From: an uncultured Bacilli bacterium
GTDB lineage: Bacteria; Bacillota_I; Bacilli_A; RFN20; CAG-826
DNA: 39,713 nucleotides
Assembly: GCA_947625975.1 (NCBI GenBank)
Contig: CANQQL010000010.1
Span: 1 to 39,713, forward strand
Direction of reading: 5' to 3'
The translations under genes were made by a program, and so were the position numbers. This document shows positions 7,328-20,336 of the stretch, in pieces. The notes beneath the pieces are model-generated. The model was not told the origin of the DNA, made no database searches, and saw only the letters and a program-made list of their open reading frames with translations. The number at the start of each line of letters is the position of its first letter. The first letter of the stretch is position 1.

Positions 7328-8788
7328 TTATTTCACCAACTTTCTTGAAGATAAATTGTACAATCCAGTTCCATCTTCAATATTTTTAGCTATTTTAAAG
7401 AGTTCTTTTTCCTCGAATTTTCTTCCCATTAAATTTCCCCCAATCGGCATATTCTCAATAAGGCCAATTGGTAATGTTATAGAGGGAAGACCAGCAAAAT
7501 TACCTAACACCAAAATATTATCCGCTATTAAATAATTCGTTGATAGTTTATCTGAACTATCCGTAAATTTTGGAGCAATATTTGGGGCAGCAGGAATATA
7601 AATAAAGTCGTAGTTATTCAAAATTTCATTGGTCCTATTTACTATTAATCTTCGAGCCTTTTGTGCACGCAAGAATAAATCTTCTTGATTTTCTCGCATT
7701 AAAGAAAAACTACCAATAATAAATCTACGGCGGATTAATTCACAAAATCCTTTGGTTCGTGCATTGCACATTACTTCCTGATAGGTATCTCCTCCATAAC
7801 GCGGTCCAAATTTTATTCCATCAAGATTAGCATTATTTGAAGTTGCTTCTGCACAAGAAATAACCATATAGGTAGGATAGCATGCTTCAAGTAGTTTTAA
7901 ATCAAAACTTACATTCTCAACAATTGCACCATTTTCTTTTAGCTTTTCTACAGTATTATTGAAAATAGTTAAAACTTTTTCATCACGAATGCTATCTATG
8001 ACTTCTTTTAAAATTGCAATTCTTTTTCCTTTAATTGTGTCATTAATATTTGAAATATAGTCGTCTACTTTTTTATTTGAACTGGTAGCATCATGTAAGT
8101 CTCTTCCCGCTAAAAGAGATAGTGCAAAAGCGGCATCTTCCACGGATCTGGTAAAATATGCGACATGGTCTAATGACGGAGCAAAAGGAAACAAGCCAAA
8201 ACGCGATATTCTACCCCAAGTTGGCTTAAAGCCCACAAGGCCCGCAAATGAGGCTGGTTTTCTAACAGAATCACCTGTATCACTACCCAAGGCAAACGGA
8301 GCTATACCCGCAGATACCATGGCTGCCGAACCACAACTAGAACCACCTACTAACCTTTCGTGTTTCGGATCATAGGGATTATAGGTTATTCCCTTATGCC
8401 CGGTTGTACCTGTTCCACCCATTGCTAACTCATCAAGGCAAGTTTTAGCAATAGGAACAGCATGTGCATTCAATAGTTTTTCTACTACCGTTGCATTGAA
8501 AACCGGAATATAGTCTTTTAAAATCTCACTACTTCCTGTGGTAAGAATATTTTTAGTGGAAAAATTATCTTTTATACCAAAGGGGATTCCCCAAAAAAGA
8601 TTATTTTCCTCTGGTTCAGTCAATTCCGAAGCAATTTCGATTGCTTTATCTTCTAAAATAGTTTCAAAGGCATTATTAGTATCTGCTTTTGCTCTTTTAA
8701 TGGCTTCTTTTGCTAATTCTAAAGGTGTAATTTCTTTTTTTACCAAAGCCTCATGCATTTCTTTGATTGTTAAATCTAAATAATTCAT
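7328..8788 (-). CDS. gatA: Asp/Glu-tRNA amidotransferase subunit A
   Basis: Amidase subunit of GatCAB that releases ammonia from glutamine. It is an amidase-signature protein of 486 residues: catalytic Lys in FGIKDNF, GGSSCGSAA with the cis-Ser, and the nucleophile Ser region GSDTGDSVRKPASF. Two positions differ from the common GatA text: Cys instead of Gly in GGSSGG, and Asp-Ser-Val-Arg-Lys where many have Gly-Ser-Ile-Arg-Gln. The catalytic Lys-Ser-Ser residues are kept, so the enzyme should work. Its ATG directly abuts the gatC stop codon and is preceded by GGTGGTGGG. Order gatC-gatA-gatB is the Bacilli norm. Confidence 0.95.
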   Translation of the reverse strand: MNYLDLTIKEMHEALVKKEITPLELAKEAIKRAKADTNNAFETILEDKAIEIASELTEPEENNLFWGIPFGIKDNFSTKNILTTGSSEILKDYIPVFNATVVEKLLNAHAVPIAKTCLDELAMGGTGTTGHKGITYNPYDPKHERLVGGSSCGSAAMVSAGIAPFALGSDTGDSVRKPASFAGLVGFKPTWGRISRFGLFPFAPSLDHVAYFTRSVEDAAFALSLLAGRDLHDATSSNKKVDDYISNINDTIKGKRIAILKEVIDSIRDEKVLTIFNNTVEKLKENGAIVENVSFDLKLLEACYPTYMVISCAEATSNNANLDGIKFGPRYGGDTYQEVMCNARTKGFCELIRRRFIIGSFSLMRENQEDLFLRAQKARRLIVNRTNEILNNYDFIYIPAAPNIAPKFTDSSDKLSTNYLIADNILVLGNFAGLPSITLPIGLIENMPIGGNLMGRKFEEKELFKIAKNIEDGTGLYNLSSRKLVK

Positions 8789-9085
8789 TTAACCCACCAC
8801 CTTTGGCAGTTTTATTTGACCATCGAGCACATCTTTTGCATTTTTTAAAGCATCGGATTTAGTTAATGGTTCCGTTACTTCATCTTCTCTTAAAAAATCT
8901 GTAGTTACATCAAATGGGAATGTCATTGGTTCGACATTATCAACATCAGGAATTTCTCCGATTAGTTTCATTTGTTTAATAATAATTTCGAACTCTTTTT
9001 CCAGCGTGTCATATTGTTCATCGGACATATCGAACATTAATCGAGATGCCGCATCTTTTAAAACTTCTTTAGTAATTGCCTTCAT
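8789..9085 (-). CDS. gatC: Asp/Glu-tRNA amidotransferase subunit C
   Basis: Small belt subunit of GatCAB that wraps GatA and helps hold GatB. The sequence has the family's N-terminal helices followed by the VDNVEPMTFPFD and LREDEV segments, then the C-terminal VLDGQIKLPKVVG that matches the usual FxVPKVV ending. I chose the ATG at 9085 (98 residues) over the in-frame ATG at 9100 because an AGGAG site, made from the last ligA codons, sits 7 bases before it. It starts 4 bases past the ligA stop codon, so the genes are in one transcript. Confidence 0.93.
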   Translation of the reverse strand: MKAITKEVLKDAASRLMFDMSDEQYDTLEKEFEIIIKQMKLIGEIPDVDNVEPMTFPFDVTTDFLREDEVTEPLTKSDALKNAKDVLDGQIKLPKVVG

Positions 9086-9089
9086 ATTT

Positions 9090-13302
<4,213 letters not shown>

Positions 13303-13328
13303 TTAAATCACCAATACTTTGTAAATAT

Positions 13329-13351
13329 TTTAGCATATTTATTATGCTAAA
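13329..13351. terminator. Short inverted repeat between thioredoxin-like gene and pcrA
   Basis: A 9-bp stem with a 5-base loop (TTTAGCATA paired to its complement) lies between the lipoprotein stop and the pcrA start on the minus strand. It could be a weak terminator or an operator; there is no clean T run. The stem is AT-rich, so confidence is low. Confidence 0.35.
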
Positions 13352-13386
13352 TAAATGAAATATCTTATCAATTACAGACTTTACAA

Positions 13387-13797
13387 TCAAAACAAAACAG
13401 CAGAAATATCTCTGATTCCCACATACATTTCCTTCAACTTATTATTTTCTATGAAAATCAACGTAGGAAATCCCAGAAATTTTATTTCTTCTACTGTCAT
13501 AACTCCAATACTATCTTCACATTTTATTCCTTTTTGGAAGTCTAATGGTGCTTCTACTATAAAAAAATCACTATGCTCTTTTGCATAGTACTCTATTTGA
13601 TCTTTAATTGCGTTACATGCTGAACAATGGGCAAGAAAAAAATAACAAAAGTGGGTTGATCGGATTTTAAAAACATCTTCACAATTAATATAAATAGAGT
13701 GTTTAGTATTTGTATTTTCACTAGTATTATTTATTTGTGAAAAGTCAACGCATGATGTTAAAAAACACATCGTAAGACACAAAATTAATTTTTTCAT
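13387..13797 (-). CDS. Putative thioredoxin-fold lipoprotein
   Basis: A 136-residue secreted protein. It starts with a basic pair and a hydrophobic stretch ending in the lipobox LTSC (Cys16), so it is probably lipid-anchored on the outer face of the membrane. The mature part has a CSAC redox-type motif in AHCSACN, a 15-20 residue helix, and FLGFPTLIFIENN, the cis-proline strand of thioredoxins. It therefore looks like a short extracytoplasmic thiol-disulfide or bacterial-conjugation-type thioredoxin relative, with two further cysteines (in INCEDVF and THFCYFF). The ATG at 13797 follows AAGGTGA with tight spacing. Low similarity to any one family; substrate unknown. Confidence 0.65.
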   Translation of the reverse strand: MKKLILCLTMCFLTSCVDFSQINNTSENTNTKHSIYINCEDVFKIRSTHFCYFFLAHCSACNAIKDQIEYYAKEHSDFFIVEAPLDFQKGIKCEDSIGVMTVEEIKFLGFPTLIFIENNKLKEMYVGIRDISAVLF

Positions 13798-13889
13798 CAA
13801 ATCACCTTAATATAAATATAGATAGACCTCTTGTCGAATTGTGAAATATAATGTTTATAAAAGTTTTTTTATGATAAAATTATGAATGT

Positions 13890-14780
13890 ATGAAACCAAA
13901 AACCAGTTTTACTTCAAATTTAACTTTTATTGCCTTAATGACATCATTTAACATCATTTTTTCCGTGTTAATGTTATTTTTACCTGCTTTATCACTTATA
14001 CTTTATTTATTACTACCATTCATTAGCACGTTAGTAGTACTTTTTTGTAAGGCAAAATACCTTCCCATTTACTATATCGCTTCAATTGCTATCTCTTTTA
14101 TAATCAATCTTAACGGCTTGGATTTTATTATTTTTACTTTACTGCCTTCCTTAATCACTGGAACGATATTCGGTATTTGTTTAAAAAAAGAGGTCAATAT
14201 TGGATTAACAATACTTATTTCCTCTTTTTGCCAATTAATTTTTTCGCTTTCAACAATTCCTTTAGTAAATCTGATATATACGAATAATCGCAATATAATC
14301 GAAGTTTTTTCTCTCTTTCTTGGTGAAACAAAAAGTTATTTAACATACAAACTATTTTTGCCATTAACGCTAGTGGTCTCTTTGGTACAAAATATTATTA
14401 GTTTTCTTATTATTTCTTCGGAAGTCACAAAGTTTAACGTGACACTAAACGAAACTAACAAACACTATGTAGCTTATTCATATCTTAATCTTATTATTAT
14501 TATTTTAAGCGGTTTATCTATCTGGCTATTCGATGATTTAATGTTTTTACTACTTTCGCTAAATATTATTTTGTTCGCTTTATCTTTAGCATCAGGCAAT
14601 TATTTTAAAAACAAACCATTTATCCTAGTTTCTATTTTAATCCTAATATTATGTTTTGTTTTATTTGTACTTTTAGCGCAAAACCAATTAAAATTATATT
14701 TACCTTTTATCTTAGAAATACCAATATTAACTTTTTCAATATATGATATTATTCATAGTTTTTACAAAAAAAGATGCTAA
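13890..14780 (+). CDS. Polytopic membrane protein, YybS/DUF2232-like
   Basis: A very hydrophobic protein of 296 residues with about eight predicted membrane segments: roughly 8-32, 36-55, 57-75, 80-100, 105-130, 155-180, 195-235 and 243-285. It starts with a short basic lead (MKPKTSF). The layout recalls the YybS/DUF2232 family, which is distantly similar to the S components of ECF transporters, but I see no binding-site motif to prove it. It is followed 15 bases later by two small membrane protein genes with good ribosome sites, suggesting one operon. A possible -10 (GATAAAAT) lies just upstream. The function is unknown. Confidence 0.55.
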   Translation: MKPKTSFTSNLTFIALMTSFNIIFSVLMLFLPALSLILYLLLPFISTLVVLFCKAKYLPIYYIASIAISFIINLNGLDFIIFTLLPSLITGTIFGICLKKEVNIGLTILISSFCQLIFSLSTIPLVNLIYTNNRNIIEVFSLFLGETKSYLTYKLFLPLTLVVSLVQNIISFLIISSEVTKFNVTLNETNKHYVAYSYLNLIIIILSGLSIWLFDDLMFLLLSLNIILFALSLASGNYFKNKPFILVSILILILCFVLFVLLAQNQLKLYLPFILEIPILTFSIYDIIHSFYKKRC

Positions 14781-14804
14781 AATAAAATAAGGAGTGTGGT
14801 TAAC

Positions 14805-15146
14805 ATGATGTCAATACTTAAAACATTTGGTTTGGGACTATTGTGTACTATTTTATCTCCTTTAATTTTAGTCGTATTTGTCTTGTATTTTATTTATTCT
14901 TTAATAGGTATAATCATTATGTTTTTTATCACTGTATATCGTTATTTTGCTAAAGGTGGCAGTGTTTTAGACGAACTGGAAATCGAGAAAAAAGCTAAAC
15001 AAATATTAAAAAATCAAGAAGAACAAAGAATGAATATGTATAACAATATTGCTCCACAAACATATCTAAATGGCAATAATTCTTCTCCCGTAACAGACAA
15101 TTATATAAATTATTCTAATGAAAATAACGGAGGTGAACAAAAATGA
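14805..15146 (+). CDS. Small membrane protein with cytosolic charged tail, unknown
   Basis: Predicted 113-residue protein. One or two hydrophobic segments occupy about residues 5-45, followed by a charged coiled-coil-like stretch (ELEIEKKAKQILKNQEEQ) and a polar Asn/Ser-rich tail. I chose the ATG at 14805, ten bases after AAGGAG; an in-frame GTG at 14796 would sit directly on the ribosome site. Its stop overlaps the next start by 4 bases (ATGA), so both proteins are made together, probably as partners in the membrane. I do not recognise a family. Confidence 0.6.
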   Translation: MMSILKTFGLGLLCTILSPLILVVFVLYFIYSLIGIIIMFFITVYRYFAKGGSVLDELEIEKKAKQILKNQEEQRMNMYNNIAPQTYLNGNNSSPVTDNYINYSNENNGGEQK

Positions 15147-15778
15147 TCTACCTTCTTAAATTAACTGAAAATGATAAAAGAATTCTTATTGCTATCTTTC
15201 TTTTGGTCATACTTGTTTTTCTTCTCGTTGGGTTAATAGTTAATATTATTCGTAGAATTATGGCAAGACAAGGTCGCGCTGTTGATACTTACATGTATGA
15301 TATTATTAAAGCTAAAGTAATTACGAAACCCAGCGAATTTAGAAGAATTGGATTTCTTAAAAATTTTCAAACTCTTTATAAAAAAATAAGATTACCAATA
15401 ATCTTACTTTTTATATCCTTTGTCATATGCCTTGTTCGTTTTATCGTAACTAAAGAATTGTTTTTTACTACATATTTTTCAGTAGATAAAGGCATTGGTA
15501 GTTTATTTTATCAATGGGATTGGGCAAACGCTGAAAAGTCCACAATTCTAGGTATTCCAACAATATTCCCGGCACAATGGCCGGATGTCTTAAATGTTCC
15601 TCATTTTGAAGGCAATTTCAGTTCAATAACCGCCTATATTTCTTTCCCGTTTTTAACAGTGGGCTTAATTCTTTACTTTGGACATTTGCTAGCTTTTATT
15701 TCGCGTAGCATTCAAACCAGAAAATTATCACATAAAGTATTTCAAAAAGACTTATCAAAAGTAATAAATGAAATATAG
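15143..15778 (+). CDS. Membrane protein of unknown function
   Basis: A protein of 211 residues with three predicted membrane segments (about 11-35, 84-102 and 171-192). Between segments 2 and 3 is a loop of about 65 residues with many Trp, Pro and Phe (FYQWDWANAE, FPAQWPDVLN), probably outside the cell. It starts at the ATG after a near-perfect GGAGGTGA site and is translationally coupled to the gene before it. It ends only 6 bases before the end of the convergent gene at 15785. No known family recognised. The shared operon with the two membrane proteins before it suggests a small membrane complex. Confidence 0.6.
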   Translation: MIYLLKLTENDKRILIAIFLLVILVFLLVGLIVNIIRRIMARQGRAVDTYMYDIIKAKVITKPSEFRRIGFLKNFQTLYKKIRLPIILLFISFVICLVRFIVTKELFFTTYFSVDKGIGSLFYQWDWANAEKSTILGIPTIFPAQWPDVLNVPHFEGNFSSITAYISFPFLTVGLILYFGHLLAFISRSIQTRKLSHKVFQKDLSKVINEI

Positions 15779-15784
15779 TTATTT

Positions 15785-16822
15785 TTATTCGTTTTCTAAT
15801 TCAATAATGTAGGTTAGTTTCCCAACATAATGTTCGTTTTGAAATTCGTATTCATACCCTTTACTCATTGCATAACCGGCATTATTAGTAATAAAATCGT
15901 CCGCACTTTTCTCTTTATTATATTCATCATCTAATAGTTTTGAAGAATAAGTTATTCTTTCGTTATTTTGATTATCTTCATCAATTACTTTAAGCAATCT
16001 ATTGCAATTGAGGGTAAATAATTCTTTATAGGTAATACTTTCAAATACTTTTACTTTTTGATCTTTGAATTCGTCCGAAATCGAAATTTTCTTTGTGCAT
16101 TCTTCTGTCCCTACAATAATTACATCATAATAATTTTCCGGCAAATCTGACACATACTCTATATTCATGACAAAAGCAGGATTATTTTTGTAAGCATAAA
16201 TTGTAGATTTTATACGAATACAAAGGCCATCTTCAAGAGTTGTTGGCAAAGAATATATTTCATATCTCATGTCCAGATTATTAGTTGTTTTTATCGTTTC
16301 CCCATAATTATTTGGATCAATATAATTATGATAAAACAAATAATCTCCTTCTTTTAAAGCATTACCAGATTTATCAAAAAATAAAGATACTCCATCGGAC
16401 AAATAATTTCCTATACTTTTATAAGATAAACTATCTTTTATCAGCGTAGTTTTAGAATTATCAGCTTCAATCTGAATTAACTGGACATTGTCGATAGATC
16501 TAATATCTTCGCAATTAAAATTTCCTTCCGAAAAGTAAATTTTTTCTCCGTAAATAACAAAATCAGGAGAATATATTTTATTATTATCAACATATTTTTT
16601 ATATATTTCCAAAGACTCTTTTTGATTTTTTCCCGCAATCGGAACAATACCCTCAACTTGATTGGCAGTTTGAACTAAATTAACGACATTTGCACCTATT
16701 TGGTAAGCTAAATATCCAAATAATACAAAATTTATGGCAATTAAAAGTCCACGAATTCTTCGCTTGGATTTTAATTTTCTTGTTAATTCTTCATCGTCAA
16801 AAGTTGTTATTTCTTCTGCCAT
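15785..16822 (-). CDS. Single-pass membrane protein with large extracytoplasmic domain, unknown
   Basis: A protein of 345 residues: a charged N-terminus (about 1-24) with acidic and basic patches, one membrane segment (about 25-47) and a long polar domain outside, rich in beta-strand-like sequence, Tyr and Asn. The positive-inside rule (KSKRRIR before the segment) predicts an N-in topology. I do not recognise the outer domain; it contains no obvious protease, lectin or SH3 motif. The ATG follows AGAGGT and lies 10 bases after the asnS stop, so it is in the asnS transcript. The role is unknown; conservation with asnS would be worth checking. Confidence 0.65.
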   Translation of the reverse strand: MAEEITTFDDEELTRKLKSKRRIRGLLIAINFVLFGYLAYQIGANVVNLVQTANQVEGIVPIAGKNQKESLEIYKKYVDNNKIYSPDFVIYGEKIYFSEGNFNCEDIRSIDNVQLIQIEADNSKTTLIKDSLSYKSIGNYLSDGVSLFFDKSGNALKEGDYLFYHNYIDPNNYGETIKTTNNLDMRYEIYSLPTTLEDGLCIRIKSTIYAYKNNPAFVMNIEYVSDLPENYYDVIIVGTEECTKKISISDEFKDQKVKVFESITYKELFTLNCNRLLKVIDEDNQNNERITYSSKLLDDEYNKEKSADDFITNNAGYAMSKGYEYEFQNEHYVGKLTYIIELENE

Positions 16823-16832
16823 AAATACCTCT

Positions 16833-18224
16833 TTAAAATTTTAAATTATTTGGTGTGCGTGGAAATGGTTGAACATCACGAATATTTGCCATTCCGGTTA
16901 AATACATTAATAAGCGATCAAAGCCTATACCAAATCCCGCATGTTTACATCCGCCAAATTTTCTTAAATCTAAATACCACTCGAGTCCTTCGACTTTCAT
17001 ACCAAGTTCATGCATTCTATTTAATAGAACATCATATCGTTCTTCCCGTTGACTTCCGCCTACTAATTCACCAACAGCAGGAACTAATAAATCACACGCT
17101 GCGACGGTTTTTCCATCATCATTTAAACGCATATAAAACGCTTTAATATCCTTGGGATAATCTGTTAGGAATACTGGCCCTTTGACTACTTGTTCTGTAA
17201 TATATCGCTCATGTTCACTTTGCAAATCCATCCCCCAAAAAATATTATCATTTTCAAATTTGTGGCCATTGTTTTTAGCCTTCGTTAATTCTTCTATTGC
17301 TTCTGTATATGTCACACGAGCAAAATGTGAGTTTAAAACTTCATTTAATCTTTCTATTAAGGATGTATCAATCATAGTATTAAAAAAATTCATTTCTTCT
17401 TTACAGTTTTCCATGACATATTTAATACAAAATCTCACACAATCTTCGATTAAATCCATATCATCTTCTAAGTCGGCAAAAGCAATTTCCGGTTCAATCA
17501 TCCAAAATTCAGATGCATGGCGAACAGTATTAGATTTTTCAGCTCTAAAAGTCGGACCAAAGGTATAAACATCTCGATAGGCTAAAGCAAAGGCTTCAAC
17601 CTGCAATTGTCCAGAGACCGAAAGAGATGCCGGTTTACCAAAGAAGGAGTTAGGATCTTTATCACTGGTTATAACTGAAAATGCTTCACCTGCACCTTCC
17701 GCATCATTTCCTGTTATGATTGGTGTATGTACATAAACAAATCCTTGAGATTGAAAAAATTCGTGTATGGCCATCGACAGCACACTTCTTAAACGAAAAA
17801 CAGCATTAAAGGTATTTGTACGAGGCCTCAAATGGGCAATATCACGCAAGAATTCAAATCCATGTCGTTTTTTTTGCAAAGGGTAGTCTTCCGCTACATC
17901 TCCTTCAAGTTCAATTTGTTTAAGATGTATTTCAAAAGGTTGCTTCATTTCCGGTGTTAAAACAAATTTTCCGGTAATATAAATAGCTGCCCCTGTTTTA
18001 AAATGAGAAATTTGTTCAAAATTATCAATTTCGTTTTTATCATATACTAATTGGGCATTACGGAAATATGTGCCATCATTTAACTCAATAAATCCAATCG
18101 TTCCATTATTTCTATTTGTTCGAATCCAACCTTCTAATTTTACATCAGCAATTGATTCCTTTTCAAAATCATCACCAAAACGACAGGTTTCATATAACTC
18201 TCTTACTGTTTTAAACTCTTCCAT
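16833..18224 (-). CDS. asnS: Asparaginyl-tRNA synthetase
   Basis: Charges tRNA-Asn with asparagine in the cytosol. It is a class IIb synthetase of 463 residues: an N-terminal OB-fold anticodon-binding domain with [21 protein letters not shown] near 31-51, motif 2 ([21 protein letters not shown]) and motif 3 ([15 protein letters not shown]) near the end. The text [10 protein letters not shown] and ATP/Asn-site sequence separate it from AspRS. A TGATATAAT extended -10 box lies upstream and a GAGGAG ribosome site precedes the ATG. Its presence means GatCAB is not needed for Asn-tRNA. Confidence 0.96.
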   Translation of the reverse strand: MEEFKTVRELYETCRFGDDFEKESIADVKLEGWIRTNRNNGTIGFIELNDGTYFRNAQLVYDKNEIDNFEQISHFKTGAAIYITGKFVLTPEMKQPFEIHLKQIELEGDVAEDYPLQKKRHGFEFLRDIAHLRPRTNTFNAVFRLRSVLSMAIHEFFQSQGFVYVHTPIITGNDAEGAGEAFSVITSDKDPNSFFGKPASLSVSGQLQVEAFALAYRDVYTFGPTFRAEKSNTVRHASEFWMIEPEIAFADLEDDMDLIEDCVRFCIKYVMENCKEEMNFFNTMIDTSLIERLNEVLNSHFARVTYTEAIEELTKAKNNGHKFENDNIFWGMDLQSEHERYITEQVVKGPVFLTDYPKDIKAFYMRLNDDGKTVAACDLLVPAVGELVGGSQREERYDVLLNRMHELGMKVEGLEWYLDLRKFGGCKHAGFGIGFDRLLMYLTGMANIRDVQPFPRTPNNLKF

Positions 18225-18250
18225 AAAATCTTCTCCTCAAGGTCATAAAT

Positions 18251-18259
18251 ATTATATCA
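18251..18259 (-). promoter_or_regulatory. Extended -10 promoter of asnS
   Basis: TGATATAAT reads on the minus strand at 18251-18259, about 27 bases before the asnS ATG. This is a TG-extended -10 box, which can work without a good -35. The -35 region has no clear TTGACA. It would make asnS a separate transcript from the tsa operon upstream. Confidence 0.5.
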
Positions 18260-18290
18260 TTTATATATATTAACTATTAATATCTAATTG

Positions 18291-19304
18291 CTAAAAATTT
18301 CTAAAATCATCAATTTTCCAACTTGGATCTACCGAAATTGATAAATCCGCAAACAAATGCTCATCATATAGTCGAGAACCCAACTTCGCAATCATTGCCG
18401 CATTATCCGTGCAACACCACATCGGAGGGATGACCACATCCACATTGGTATTTTTTAATCTGCTTTGAATTTGTTCTCTTAAGTAAGAATTAGCAGAAAC
18501 CCCACCAGCCAAAACTACCTGCTTCACTTTAAATTCTTTGACTGCTCTTAACGCTTTATCTAATATCATACCAATCGCTGTTTCTTGAAATGAGCAACAT
18601 AAATCCGGAATATTTACAGTCTCACCTTTTTGTTCCATATTATGCACCATATTTATAATACTTGTTTTTAAACCAGAATAAGAAAAATCATAAGATTTAT
18701 CATTTAAAGGGTGTGGCAATTTATAGGTATGTCTACCTTCTTTGGCGTATTTATCAATTGGTATACCACCTGGATAAGGAAGTCCCATGACTCTTGCAAC
18801 CTTATCATAGCATTCTCCAACAGCATCATCTTTTGTCTCACCAATTATTTCAAAATTTAAATGGTCTTTCATAATAACTAATTCCGTATTCCCACCACTT
18901 ACTACAATTGCCAGAAGTGGAAAAATTAATGGCTTAACAAATTCATTAGCGTATATATGACCGGCTAAATGATGAACAGGTATTAATGGTTTATCATACA
19001 ACAAAGACAATATTTTGGCTGCCTGAATCCCCACATGAAGGGCGCCGATTAAACCAGGACCTCGCGTTACCGCAATTGCCGACAAATCCTCTAATTTTAC
19101 CTTAGCGGTATCTAAAGCTTCTTTAATTACAATTGAGATATTCTCAGCATGCAAGCGAGAAGCAATTTCCGGCATTACACCTCCATATTTCGTATGTACG
19201 GCAATTTGTGTTGATACAATATTTGCTATAAGTTGCTCATCTTTAACAATGGCCACCGCCGTTTCATCACAAGATGATTCAATTCCTAAAATAATTTTTG
19301 CCAT
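18291..19304 (-). CDS. tsaD: tRNA N6-threonylcarbamoyladenosine transferase TsaD
   Basis: Catalytic subunit of the TsaBDE complex that moves the threonylcarbamoyl group onto A37 of tRNAs reading ANN codons. Kae1/Gcp features seen: GIESSCDETA at residues 7-16, metal-ligand histidines in HHLAGH (112 and 116), the GGNTEL loop near 135 and the C-terminal CTDNAAMIAKLG stretch. The ATG at 19304 gives MAKIILGIESS and overlaps the rimI stop by one base (TGATG), with GGTGAG five bases upstream; a GTG at 19310 is in frame but poorer. The length of 337 is standard. Confidence 0.95.
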   Translation of the reverse strand: MAKIILGIESSCDETAVAIVKDEQLIANIVSTQIAVHTKYGGVMPEIASRLHAENISIVIKEALDTAKVKLEDLSAIAVTRGPGLIGALHVGIQAAKILSLLYDKPLIPVHHLAGHIYANEFVKPLIFPLLAIVVSGGNTELVIMKDHLNFEIIGETKDDAVGECYDKVARVMGLPYPGGIPIDKYAKEGRHTYKLPHPLNDKSYDFSYSGLKTSIINMVHNMEQKGETVNIPDLCCSFQETAIGMILDKALRAVKEFKVKQVVLAGGVSANSYLREQIQSRLKNTNVDVVIPPMWCCTDNAAMIAKLGSRLYDEHLFADLSISVDPSWKIDDFRNF

Positions 19305-19747
19305 CAACACTCACCAACTTCCTTAATCATAAAGATTGCATCATCGCCATTATCATAATAATGCTCTTTTATAAGTTCTTTCCTAAAACCGAATTTTTTA
19401 TACAAAGCCAAAGCTTTTTCATTATATGTTCGTACCTCTAATGTGATTCTGTTCACTTCTTGACTCTGAACACGATTAATCATATCAGAAAGTAAAACAG
19501 TCCCAATTCCTTTTTTTTGTAAAGACGCATGTACCGCAATTTGATTTAATTGAGCCACATCAAAAGTAATCCAAAAATCAATAAATCCGCAAATAATACC
19601 TTGGTACTCGGCTACCAGCAAAATCGCAAAGGGGTTTTCCTTTAATTCATAAAGGAATTGTTCTTTATTCCAAGGCGAAATAAAACTTTCATTTTCAATC
19701 ACAAGAACCTTATCCAGGTCTTCTACTTTCATTGGTCTTATTAACAT
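19304..19747 (-). CDS. rimI: GNAT N-acetyltransferase RimI
   Basis: Predicted ribosomal protein S18 N-alpha-acetyltransferase of 147 residues. The GNAT fold is visible: IRPMKVEDLDKVLVIE at the start, the acetyl-CoA loop segment HASLQKKGIGTVLL (Q-x-x-G-x-G/A type) and the C-terminal EVRTYNEKALALYKKFGF with NxxAxxLYxKxGF. The gene sits between tsaB and tsaD, the normal Bacilli place (ydiD). Stop overlaps the tsaD start. RimI versus another tRNA- or protein-acetylating GNAT cannot be separated beyond context. Confidence 0.9.
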   Translation of the reverse strand: MLIRPMKVEDLDKVLVIENESFISPWNKEQFLYELKENPFAILLVAEYQGIICGFIDFWITFDVAQLNQIAVHASLQKKGIGTVLLSDMINRVQSQEVNRITLEVRTYNEKALALYKKFGFRKELIKEHYYDNGDDAIFMIKEVGEC

Positions 19748-19751
19748 AAAA

Positions 19752-20336
19752 CTAATCCTTCATATAAACTGGTGTCACACTTAAATGATTTTTTTCTGCT
19801 TTTAAGTACGGCATTAAAGATACCATTTGTTGTAAAATATTTACTATCTTTCCTTCTATATTCAAATGATTAGTGTCTCCACATACCACATAGTCAGGAT
19901 GCTCATTAATATAAGCAATAAGTTCATTGTTTTTCATAATTTGATCACTAACTAACACTTTTTCATTTGCATAAACCCCCATATAACTTCTGCCACTTCG
20001 AGCGTTTATAACACAAATCGAAGGAAAATTTTCATCTTTTAATACTTGTAATGATGAAACCGTAAATAAAGGAATATTTAAAGCCATAGCCATAACTTTA
20101 GCAATAGTAAGTGAAATTCTCACTCCCGTGTAAGAACCCGGTCCAATTCCGCAAATAACGCTTGCAATATCCTTTCTGCTAACTTGGTTTGTTTTTAAAA
20201 TTTTTTCTAATTCAACAATCAGCCTTTCACTTTGTCTTTGCCAAGCTTCATATTGAATAGAAGCTATAAGTTTTCCATCTCTTGCTAAGCCCACTGCTAA
20301 AAATTTATCTGAACTATCTAGTAAAACGCTAATCAT
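19752..20336 (-). CDS. tsaB: tRNA t6A biosynthesis protein TsaB
   Basis: Dimerises with TsaD and is needed to form t6A at tRNA position 37; itself an inactive Kae1-like paralogue. The N-terminal strand VLLDSSDKFLAVGLA and IGPGSYTGVRISLTIAK near residues 65-85 are the family hallmarks. At 194 residues it is shorter than the 220-230 residue Bacillus and Escherichia proteins; the missing part is in the C-terminal sub-domain. It overlaps tsaE by 8 bases and has a GGAGAAG ribosome site inside that gene. Confidence 0.92.
   Translation of the reverse strand: MISVLLDSSDKFLAVGLARDGKLIASIQYEAWQRQSERLIVELEKILKTNQVSRKDIASVICGIGPGSYTGVRISLTIAKVMAMALNIPLFTVSSLQVLKDENFPSICVINARSGRSYMGVYANEKVLVSDQIMKNNELIAYINEHPDYVVCGDTNHLNIEGKIVNILQQMVSLMPYLKAEKNHLSVTPVYMKD

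Noticed and set aside
13355-13588. Plus-strand frame overlapping the thioredoxin-like gene
   Set aside because: It is antisense to a gene with a signal peptide and CSAC motif and has no ribosome site.
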